From positions 1 through 12,849 of the forward strand of contig JAQTOL010000041.1 of the NCBI GenBank assembly GCA_028748945.1: 12,849 nucleotides of DNA. The letters are read 5' to 3'. The position numbers and the translations under genes were made by a program. A model generated the notes under the pieces. It made no database searches, was not told the origin of the DNA, and was given only the letters and a program-made list of their open reading frames with translations. Shown here one piece after another: positions 5,914 to 12,849 of the stretch (its first letter is position 1; the number at the start of each line of letters is the position of its first letter). The stretch is from Paludibacter sp. GTDB lineage: Bacteria; Bacteroidota; Bacteroidia; Bacteroidales; Paludibacteraceae.

Positions 5914-8900
5914 ATGAGCCCCAAATTAAACAGAGCATTGATTATAACTGCCGGTCTCCTGACTTCTACCGTAGGATTACTGGTTCTTATCGGTTGGCAG
6001 TTTGATATAGAAATACTGAAAAGTCTGCTATCCAATACTGTTTCGATGAAAGCAAATACGGCTGTAGCATTCTTGCTCTCAGGTCTGGTATTGGTTTTTA
6101 TGCAGCAGGAGTCTCCAGTTTATAAAATACTGATACGAATTTCCGGTTTATTCATTGCTGTGCTTGGAATGCTTTCGTTAGGTGAATATCTTTGGGGCAG
6201 GGACTTCGGGATTGATGATTTTTTTTTCAGGGAAACCGCAAATGCCATAGGGACATCAAACCCGGGCAGAATGGCTCCGAATACGGCTCTGAATTTTTCG
6301 GTGATTGGCCTGGGATATATTATTTTCTCTTTTCAAAAGTTCAGAAAAAACTTCACGATAATATTTCTACTCTATTTTTCACTAACAATCAGTTTCCTTG
6401 GACTATTAGGCTACATGACCGGCCTCATGGGACTTGCAGGAATAGGTCCGGTTGACCTGACAAAAATGGCATTTAATACTTCCATCTCATTTATTATTTT
6501 AAGTTTGGGAATACTTTCCACATTCTATCAAAAACAATTACCGGGTTTAAACATTAAGCAAAAAATAATTTCGGCATTTTCCGTATTAGCCACAATCATT
6601 ATATTTATTTTCCTTCTTTTTTCGTCAAATAACAAAGCCATGTACGAAACAAGCCAACTGGCAGGACGTACACAGAGAATAAATCATGAATTAAATCATA
6701 TTCTTGCAAATATGGTCGAATTGGAAGTTTCCACAAGCAGCTATCTTATCAGTGACGATCCTAAATATCTTGAGTCTATCACGACGATTAAAAAAGAGCT
6801 TCCCAATCATCTCCTGCAGATTAAATCATTAATCAATCATCCCGGTTTAATGTTGTCATATGATACGCTTAACCGCTTGGTACTGAAAAAAATTGATTCT
6901 GCTGATTACATTTCAACTGATTTGCAACTACAAAAAATATCCGGTTTAAAGAATATATCCTCTGCTATTGATAAAAGGAAAATACTTACCGACAGTATTT
7001 GTCTGCTTGCTTCCAGAATTTTTGTAGCCGAAAACCATATCTTGAAGGCAAGGGATGAAGTAGAAGTGGATAATATGAAAAACAATCAATTTATACTCAA
7101 CATAACGCTTATAATTAAGTTACTGGTTGTTTTTCTGCTTTTCTTTTTTATTAATAAGTATTTGGTTTTTAAACGAAAAACTGAAACGGAATTACGAAAG
7201 CTAAACAGTGAACTGGAGGATCGCGTTCAGCATCGCACGGAAGAAGTAGTTCAATCGGTTGTTGAGATTAAGAAAATAAATCGTGTGTACTCGGTTCTGA
7301 GTAATATCAATCAAGCCATTGTACGAATAGATGACAATCAGAAACTTTTCGAAGAGGTATGCCGCATCGTTATTGAAGATGGAAAATTCTGTATGGTGTG
7401 GATCGGAATGATTGATGAAAGGTCGAATAAGGTTGTACCCCTTGCTTCACATGGGTTTGTAGATGATTATATTCAAACCATCAATATTGATTTAAACGAT
7501 GAAATTTCAGGCAATGGTCCCACCGGAAAAGTCCTGAGGTCGGGAGTTCATTTTCTGGCAAACGACATTTCCAATAATCCAGAGATGATTCCCTGGCGTG
7601 AACATGCATTGAAACTGGGATTCAAATCCTCCGCAGCTTTTCCAATCAACGAATTTGGAAAAACAATAGCTGCTATCATGATCTATTCCGATCAATCATT
7701 TTTCTTTAATCAGTCTGAAGTTAAGCTGCTTGATGAAATGGCCATGGATATTTCTTATGCCTGTGAATCGAACGACAACAAGATTATCCGCAAACAAGCA
7801 GAGAAAAACCTGCATAAATCAACTGAACGTTTTAAACATCTGGTTTCGGAATTAAACGATGCTGTTTGGCATATGTCGTTGGATGCATCAGGATCAATTG
7901 AACTGAATGATACATTCGAAATTCTTTATGGAGTTACATCAGAGCAGTTTGTCACGAATCCAAATCTATGGATTGAAATGGTTCACCCGGATGACAGGCA
8001 TCTGGCTGAATGGAGCATAAAAGAATTAAAGGAAAAAGGAAAAACTGAAATAGAGTATCGAATTATCAGACCCGATGGTTCTGTCGTCTGGATTTTAGAC
8101 AGGAAGTCGTTGATTTATGATGAAAATGGGACTGCTGTTCAAATGGGTGGTATTGCCAAGGATATAACCGGGCGTAAACTTGTTATTGAAAAACTGAAAG
8201 AAAGCGAGAATAAATACCGTAGTCTTGTAAATGAAGTGAACGATGGGTTTTATATTACCGACCATCGGGGAATTATTACATTTTCGAATGATGCGCTTGC
8301 AAAGATATTAGGATTCAGCAAATCAACCGATTTAATCGGTCATACTTTCTTTGAATTTGTACATAAAGACTATTTGGCTGAAGTGAACAAGAGATTCAGG
8401 TCACGTATAGAAAACAAAAAGTCGTCGGACCGATTTGAAGTGAATTTTGTTCAGATCAATGGAATAGATTTATTTCTTGATATTTCAACGGTTATCATTC
8501 AGGAAAATGATCAGGTGTCAGGATTCAGAGGAATGGTCAGGGATATCAGCGAGCGGAAACGGAATGAAAAGTTTAAACGTGAGCAAAAAGAAATACTTGA
8601 ATCCATTATCAGAAAAACTCCGCTACCGGCGATTCTTGAATTAATTGTCAAATCAGTGGAAGCTGAAAATACAAATTCCATATGTTCCATTCTGTTGTTG
8701 GATGAAGAAGGGAAACATCTGCATGTAGGTGCTGCTCCGGGCTTACCTGAATTTTACAACAAGGCCATTGATGGATTGGAAACAGGCGAAACCGTAGGTT
8801 CCTGCGGAGCCGCTGCCTATTTAAAAAAACAGGTAATTGCAGCAGATATTCTTACGCATCCAAACTGGATTCCATTTCGCGAATTGGCAACGAAGGCTAA

Positions 8901-10629
8901 CCTGAGATCTTGCTGGTCAAAACCAATCATCGATTCCGATGAGAAGGTTTTGGGGACTTTTGCAATCTATTACAGTGAACCCCGAACACCGGAAATTGAT
9001 GATTTTGAAATTTTAAAGTCGGTTACGGATTTAGCAAGCATAGCGATCATGAATAACAGGGTGGAAGCTGAAATTCAAAAAGTGAATGCTGAACTTGAAA
9101 TTAAAGTCGAGCAAAGAACAATATTGATTTCAGAAACAAATAAAGAACTGATCAAGGCCAAAACAACGGCCGAGGATGCCAACCGGTTGAAGAGTGAGTT
9201 TCTGGCCAATATGAGTCACGAAATACGCACCCCCCTGAATTCTATTGTCGGCTTTTCCGGGATCCTAAAAGATAAATTAGCCGGCCAGGCTGTTTTTGTT
9301 GAGTACCTGAACAACATTATCCTTAGCAGCAAAATGCTACTCAATCTTATTAACGACATTCTCGATTTATCGAAAGTAGAAGCAGGCAGAATGGTTATTG
9401 ACTATCAACCGGTAAACTTAAACAATATAATCAAAGAGATTCACACGGTTTTCATGATGAAGGTTTTGGAAAAAGGATTGTCTTTGAATGTCAATATTAA
9501 CGATGCGATACCCCTGAGCCTGATTACCGACGAAAGGTATTTAAGGCAGATATTATTCAATTTAATTGGAAATGCCATTAAATTCACCCACAAAGGTTCG
9601 GTTGATGTTTCGATCAGTATTATCCCGAAAGATACGGAAGGGAGTAAGGTTGATTTGCAATTCATTATTAAGGATACCGGAATAGGTGTTCCTGCCAATC
9701 AACTCGAAGCTATTTTTGAACCGTTTATTCAGGCTTCAAAAAAAGACAAAAACCGCTATGCCGGAACAGGTCTGGGATTAAGCATTACCAGACGACTGGT
9801 GGAGTTATTGGGAGGAACCATAACAGTAGAGAGTGAAATTGACAAAGGTTCCGTCTTCACTTTCTCATTGATAAATGTAGAAATAGGTTCATTACAATGT
9901 GATGAAAATAAAAATGAAAGGTATCAACACTTATCGGGGATCAGGTTTAAGAACCCTGTTTTACTCTTGACTGAAGATATTCTTACAAACCGTGAAGTAG
10001 TAAAAGGCTATCTCGAATCACTTAACATTACCATTATCGAAGCCGAAAACGGGGAAGAATGTTTGGCAGCCATCCGTAAACAACGCCCCGATTTGATATT
10101 AATGGATATACAAATGCCGGTTATGGATGGTTTCACGGCGATTAATCATATTAAATCGGATGATACACTGAAAGATATCCCCATCATTGCACTTACCGCT
10201 TCGGGCATGAAACAACAAAAAGATCAGATTCGACTGGTGGTGGATGATTTTTTGATTAAGCCTATTTACAAAGAGGATTTAATCGAAAAACTAATGAAAT
10301 ACCTCGATTATGAGGCATCATCCCTGACCGCTGTGCAACCCGATATGATCCCCGAACAAATCAGAGATAAAACAAATTCCAAAAAACTTACGCCCGCGTT
10401 TAAAGAGGAGATGATGCATTCATTTATGCCTTCCATTTCAAAATTGCTTGACACTTTGAATATTGATGAGATAATGGATTTTGTTGTAAAACTGGAAACA
10501 TACAATAAAAAGAAGGAGATTCCTGAGCTTTCCGATTACTGTACACAACTTTCGGCATCCATCCAGTCATTTAATATCGTCAATATTACGGGTACATTAA
10601 ATCATTTATCAGCATTTATAAATAAGTAA
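5914..10629 (+). CDS. Multi-sensor hybrid histidine kinase (6TM-CHASE3-GAF-PAS-PAS-GAF-HisKA-HATPase-REC)
   Basis: Order by residue: six-helix membrane module 1-206, with M-x-x-N-T-A/S copies at 45, 120 and 185; helix about 217-237; periplasmic CHASE3-like helical domain 240-390; helix 391-413; coiled coil to about 455; GAF 458-618; PAS about 634-756 (PAS_3-like, ending DITGRK); PAS 765-883 (ending DISERK); GAF 895-1052 ([14 protein letters not shown]); coiled coil; HisKA with His1102 in SHEIRTP; HATPase with Asn1220, D-x-G at 1254-1256 and GTGLGLS at 1284-1290; REC with Glu1354/Asp1355, phospho-acceptor Asp1398, Thr1428 and Lys1449. All catalytic residues are present. The last 105 residues are helical and look like an Hpt fold without an HxxKG motif. 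By family, autophosphorylation at His1102 passes to Asp1398. The signal is unknown. The next gene starts 3 bases after the stop, so coupling is likely. No frameshift is visible. Confidence 0.95.
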   Translation: MSPKLNRALIITAGLLTSTVGLLVLIGWQFDIEILKSLLSNTVSMKANTAVAFLLSGLVLVFMQQESPVYKILIRISGLFIAVLGMLSLGEYLWGRDFGIDDFFFRETANAIGTSNPGRMAPNTALNFSVIGLGYIIFSFQKFRKNFTIIFLLYFSLTISFLGLLGYMTGLMGLAGIGPVDLTKMAFNTSISFIILSLGILSTFYQKQLPGLNIKQKIISAFSVLATIIIFIFLLFSSNNKAMYETSQLAGRTQRINHELNHILANMVELEVSTSSYLISDDPKYLESITTIKKELPNHLLQIKSLINHPGLMLSYDTLNRLVLKKIDSADYISTDLQLQKISGLKNISSAIDKRKILTDSICLLASRIFVAENHILKARDEVEVDNMKNNQFILNITLIIKLLVVFLLFFFINKYLVFKRKTETELRKLNSELEDRVQHRTEEVVQSVVEIKKINRVYSVLSNINQAIVRIDDNQKLFEEVCRIVIEDGKFCMVWIGMIDERSNKVVPLASHGFVDDYIQTINIDLNDEISGNGPTGKVLRSGVHFLANDISNNPEMIPWREHALKLGFKSSAAFPINEFGKTIAAIMIYSDQSFFFNQSEVKLLDEMAMDISYACESNDNKIIRKQAEKNLHKSTERFKHLVSELNDAVWHMSLDASGSIELNDTFEILYGVTSEQFVTNPNLWIEMVHPDDRHLAEWSIKELKEKGKTEIEYRIIRPDGSVVWILDRKSLIYDENGTAVQMGGIAKDITGRKLVIEKLKESENKYRSLVNEVNDGFYITDHRGIITFSNDALAKILGFSKSTDLIGHTFFEFVHKDYLAEVNKRFRSRIENKKSSDRFEVNFVQINGIDLFLDISTVIIQENDQVSGFRGMVRDISERKRNEKFKREQKEILESIIRKTPLPAILELIVKSVEAENTNSICSILLLDEEGKHLHVGAAPGLPEFYNKAIDGLETGETVGSCGAAAYLKKQVIAADILTHPNWIPFRELATKANLRSCWSKPIIDSDEKVLGTFAIYYSEPRTPEIDDFEILKSVTDLASIAIMNNRVEAEIQKVNAELEIKVEQRTILISETNKELIKAKTTAEDANRLKSEFLANMSHEIRTPLNSIVGFSGILKDKLAGQAVFVEYLNNIILSSKMLLNLINDILDLSKVEAGRMVIDYQPVNLNNIIKEIHTVFMMKVLEKGLSLNVNINDAIPLSLITDERYLRQILFNLIGNAIKFTHKGSVDVSISIIPKDTEGSKVDLQFIIKDTGIGVPANQLEAIFEPFIQASKKDKNRYAGTGLGLSITRRLVELLGGTITVESEIDKGSVFTFSLINVEIGSLQCDENKNERYQHLSGIRFKNPVLLLTEDILTNREVVKGYLESLNITIIEAENGEECLAAIRKQRPDLILMDIQMPVMDGFTAINHIKSDDTLKDIPIIALTASGMKQQKDQIRLVVDDFLIKPIYKEDLIEKLMKYLDYEASSLTAVQPDMIPEQIRDKTNSKKLTPAFKEEMMHSFMPSISKLLDTLNIDEIMDFVVKLETYNKKKEIPELSDYCTQLSASIQSFNIVNITGTLNHLSAFINK

Positions 10630-10632
10630 GCC

Positions 10633-11730
10633 ATGCCAAAAACTAAAAAAGCAACTATTTTAATCGTGGATGATAATCCGCAGAATTTACAATTATTGGG
10701 AAGCATTATTTATGAAAAAGGATACAATGTCAGTGTCTCATCTTCCGGATTACATGCTCTGGAATCAATAAGCCAACAAGCTCCCGATTTGATCCTGCTC
10801 GACATTCAAATGCCGGAGATGGATGGTTTCGAAGTGTGTAAAATACTCAAATCAAATTCGATCACAAAAGATATTCCCATCATTTTTTTAACCGCCGTTA
10901 CTGACTCCGAAAATATAATGTATGGCTTCGAACTGGGTGCAGTAGACTATATTACGAAGCCATTTAATAAAGGAGAGCTACTGGCGCGGGTAGGAACCCA
11001 CATCGAACTCAAATTATCGAAAGAGAAACTAACGGAATTAAATGCCGCTAAAGATAAATTTTTCGCTATCATAGGGCATGATCTGAGAAATCCGGCCTAT
11101 GCTTTAAAAATGCTGCTAAAACAAATGACAAGCAAATACTCAAGTTACACGAATGAGGAAATATTGTATTACCTTACCGGATTATATGACAGCTCGGAGA
11201 ATCTGTACCAGTTATTAGAAGATTTATTGCTTTGGTCAAAATCACAATGGGGCGGTTTGGTTGTTCATCCTGAAAAACTGCTGCTACCTGATATTATTGA
11301 TAAAAAAATTGAACAATGCAAAGCTACTGCTGCAACTAAAAACATTGAGATTAAATCAACCGTTGACAATAATTATTATGTGTATGCGGATGAAATGATG
11401 TTGCAAACTGTCATTATTAATTTGTTATCGAATGCCATTAAATTTTCGAACAAGGATGGAGTCATTGAAATTGAGGCAAAAACAAAAAATAAACTGATAG
11501 AAGTTTCAATTAAAGATGATGGATTGGGAATGAATGAAACCGATTTAAACAAGTTGTTTTCTATTGATTCCGGCGTGAATCTCAGGGGAACCAACAAAGA
11601 GGAAGTCAGCGGACTCGGCCTGATACTCTGTAAAGAATTTACCGAGCGAAACGGAGGTACTCTGTTTGCAAAAAGCGAAAAAAACAGAGGCACCACTTTT
11701 AGTTTTACTTTAAAAAAAGAATTGGCATAG
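10633..11730 (+). CDS. Response regulator-histidine kinase (REC-HisKA-HATPase)
   Basis: This is a 365-residue cytoplasmic protein. The N-terminal receiver (about 7-122) has Asp13/Asp14 in the acidic pocket, phospho-acceptor Asp57 in LLDIQMP, Thr87 and Lys109. A short helix leads to HisKA with His149 in GHDLRNP, then a HATPase domain with Asn267 (LLSNAIKFS), D-x-G-x-G at 295-299 and GLGLIL at 327-332. The G2 box reads VSGLGL rather than GTGLGL, a mild departure seen in active kinases. With no membrane or sensory domain, its input is most likely phosphorylation of Asp57, with the hybrid kinase upstream (3-base gap, same operon) as the obvious donor. That makes it a second kinase step with no visible final effector. 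No clear hairpin terminator follows directly; the next dyad with a T-run is about 140 bases on. Confidence 0.93.
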   Translation: MPKTKKATILIVDDNPQNLQLLGSIIYEKGYNVSVSSSGLHALESISQQAPDLILLDIQMPEMDGFEVCKILKSNSITKDIPIIFLTAVTDSENIMYGFELGAVDYITKPFNKGELLARVGTHIELKLSKEKLTELNAAKDKFFAIIGHDLRNPAYALKMLLKQMTSKYSSYTNEEILYYLTGLYDSSENLYQLLEDLLLWSKSQWGGLVVHPEKLLLPDIIDKKIEQCKATAATKNIEIKSTVDNNYYVYADEMMLQTVIINLLSNAIKFSNKDGVIEIEAKTKNKLIEVSIKDDGLGMNETDLNKLFSIDSGVNLRGTNKEEVSGLGLILCKEFTERNGGTLFAKSEKNRGTTFSFTLKKELA

Positions 11731-11866
11731 TCATTTATCATTCCCGGCGGATAGATAAAATTCCTTCGAACAGGATATATACAACCCGCATAAACACCCC
11801 ATCATATCATTTAATGGTTCTATAAGGTTTAGGATGGGAAGTCCAATCTGCTGTAATATAAAATTC

Positions 11867-12063
11867 AAGAATAGAACGCGGATTCTCACTGATTTAGCCG
11901 AAAAATGCTAAAAAGAAAGAATACGGATTTAGATGCGGATTTTATTTATGCATGCAGAAATGATAGACGCTCATCTGTCTGAAAATCATTTCACGTAGGT
12001 GAAATTTAAATCCGTTTTTTATCTGTTTCACCTGCGTTTATCCGCGTTCTATTCTTTTTTTTT
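11867..12063. repeat. Long palindromic intergenic element with CGCGGAT...ATCCGCG ends
   Basis: The outer 17 bp (11867-11883, containing AGAACGCGGAT) is perfectly complementary to 12040-12056, spanning about 190 bp. Inside, ACGGATTTA (11923-11931) matches TAAATCCGT (12007-12015), and ATTTCAC-GTAG-GTGAAAT forms a perfect 7-bp hairpin at 11988-12005. A run of nine T (12055-12063) follows the right arm, so it may serve as terminator of the kinase operon. Ends of this ATCCGCGTTCTATT type occur, from memory, as dispersed intergenic repeats in Bacteroidetes genomes. It encodes nothing. It may be a small non-autonomous mobile element, but no target-site duplication was confirmed. Nothing else was seen in 11731-11866. 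Confidence 0.6.
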
Positions 12064-12413
12064 CGTAATGGAATAATACGGCATTCTTTTTATCCTGTCA
12101 CTTGTATTCTATATTAACCACCCTATTCGTTATCGAACCCGTTTAACACATACAGCGAACAAATCTTTTCCCGGTCATTTTTTCAATTACCGGGATATTT
12201 ATATATAAACCGGACAATATCAACTCCTGTTCTTTCCTTTTTTTCTCTCTTTTTTCCCTGCATGCATTTTTTTTATTCCTTCACCTGAAAAATCTTAATC
12301 ATCTTACAACCTGCCCTTTGTCCCGAAAACCGTTGCTAAAGGGCTTGTGGGCAATATTTCTATTTCAGACCAAAATTTATTTTAATTTTACATAAAAATA
12401 TCCGAATAATTAG
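12064..12413. other. Non-coding stretch with two small dyads
   Basis: No ORF, RNA gene or mobile element is recognisable on either strand. Two dyads are visible: TCCCGGT/ACCGGGA (12169-12175, 12189-12195) and GCCCTTT/AAAGGGC (12313-12319, 12338-12344). Neither is followed by a T-run on the + strand. There are long pyrimidine tracts around 12230-12280. Possibly an upstream control region for the promoter that follows, but nothing shows this. Confidence 0.4.
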
Positions 12414-12444
12414 TTGGTTATTTCAAAACAATATTTTAATTTTG
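12414..12444 (+). promoter_or_regulatory. Good Bacteroidetes-type promoter reading into the 41-bp repeat array
   Basis: TTGG at 12414-12417 and TAATTTTG at 12437-12444 (exact TAnnTTTG) are 19 bases apart, the best -33/-7 match in the window. The start would be near 12451, about 143 bases before the first repeat, with no terminator-like structure between. The array would therefore be transcribed. It may also serve a gene beyond the right edge. Confidence 0.5.
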
Positions 12445-12593
12445 CATGCGTAACATATAGAGGATGTATCTATTAAATACAATCCTGCGAATTGAAAGTT
12501 TACAGTGTTCTTTAATATTTTGTTTTCCATCAGTTTCTAATATATCGTAATTTTATGAAACAGGAACGATTCCTAACCGGAAGCTTGTTTCCG

Positions 12594-12839
12594 CCGAAAA
12601 TTTCGGTAACACAAACAGAACTTATTTCATCCGACCGAAAATTTCGGGAAGACAAAAGGAACTTAATATATCCGACCGAAAATTTCGGGAAGACTAAAGA
12701 AACACATTTTATCCGACCGAAAGTTTCGGTAAGTCAAAAAGGACTTATTTTATCCAGCCGAAAATTTCGGTAAGTCAAAAGGGACTTATTTTATCCAGCC
12801 GAAAATTTCGGTAAGTCGAAAGGAGTTCATTTCAGCTGA
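12594..12839. repeat. Six-copy 41-bp tandem repeat with palindromic core
   Basis: The 13-base core CCGAAAATTTCGG starts at 12594, 12635, 12676, 12717 (one base changed), 12758 and 12799, exactly 41 bases apart each time. The 28-base segments between cores are diverged copies of one sequence, roughly TAAGTC-AAAAGG-GACTTA then TTTTATCCGA. In copies 4 and 5 the TAAGTC/GACTTA pair is a perfect second dyad. Copies 4 and 5 are almost identical, suggesting recent duplication; the final linker is diverged and the array stops near 12839. Because 41 is not a multiple of three, each copy falls in a different reading frame. The ORF 12555-12773 (72 codons) across it is therefore unlikely to be a gene. Candidate roles are a transcribed chain of hairpins, a set of protein-binding sites or a structural repeat. 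Confidence 0.85.
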
Positions 12840-12849
12840 ATGAATAAAA

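Noticed and set aside
5860..5914. Solo sensor gene as the 5' half of a frameshifted kinase
   Set aside because: The next ATG begins a complete second copy of the same module rather than a continuation, so the two genes are tandem paralogues and not fragments of one gene.
11376..11741. 121-codon ORF on the - strand over the end of the REC-kinase gene
   Set aside because: It is antisense to the conserved HATPase domain and is explained as a shadow of that coding sequence.
12555..12773. 72-codon ORF on the + strand over the repeats
   Set aside because: Its sequence is the 41-bp repeat read in rotating frames because 41 is not divisible by three. The peptide shows no consistent repeat or known domain, and the last copy lies beyond its stop.
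12594..12839. CRISPR array reading of the regularly spaced repeats
   Set aside because: The conserved core is only 13 bases and the 28-base segments between cores are clearly related to each other, so they are not unique spacers. There are no cas genes nearby. It is a tandem repeat.

Overview
The window looks like chromosomal DNA from a Bacteroidetes (Bacteroidota) bacterium, probably a Bacteroidales-like lineage. It is AT-rich, genes start after A-rich stretches with few Shine-Dalgarno sites, and several intergenic regions carry boxes matching the Bacteroidetes -7 promoter element TAnnTTTG. All recognisable genes are on the + strand.

Region 1 (1-4641) is an inorganic-cation transport block. 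It holds the 3' end of an Nramp-family divalent metal transporter, a complete CorA-type Mg2+ channel (GMN motif) closed by a strong terminator, then a K+ uptake pair. The pair is a TrkH-type pore protein with four selectivity-filter loops and a single-RCK TrkA/KtrA regulator. A 65-codon ORF of unknown function fits exactly between trkA and a second terminator. A folded dyad element lies in the probable leader of trkH.

Region 2 (4642-11730) is a signalling operon of three genes behind a roughly 600-base non-coding leader rich in dyads. The first gene encodes only a six-helix membrane module. The second is a 1571-residue hybrid histidine kinase that begins with a homologous copy of that module, followed by CHASE3, GAF, PAS, PAS, GAF, HisKA, HATPase, REC and an Hpt-like tail with no recognisable phosphorylatable histidine motif. 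The third, 3 bases downstream, is a REC-HisKA-HATPase protein. All catalytic residues of both kinases and both receivers are present, but no DNA-binding or other effector domain is encoded here, so the output must lie elsewhere.

Region 3 (11731-12849) has no convincing gene. It contains a 190-bp palindromic element ending in a T-run, a quiet stretch with two small dyads, a good match to a Bacteroidetes promoter (12414-12444), and six copies of a precisely 41-bp tandem repeat. Each repeat has the near-palindrome CCGAAAATTTCGG, and some copies have a second dyad. The period is not a multiple of three, so the ORF across it is probably not a gene.

The most unusual items are the 41-bp repeat array behind a promoter, the free-standing copy of the kinase's own sensor module, and the internal threefold repeat in that module. 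Function beyond family level is inference throughout.
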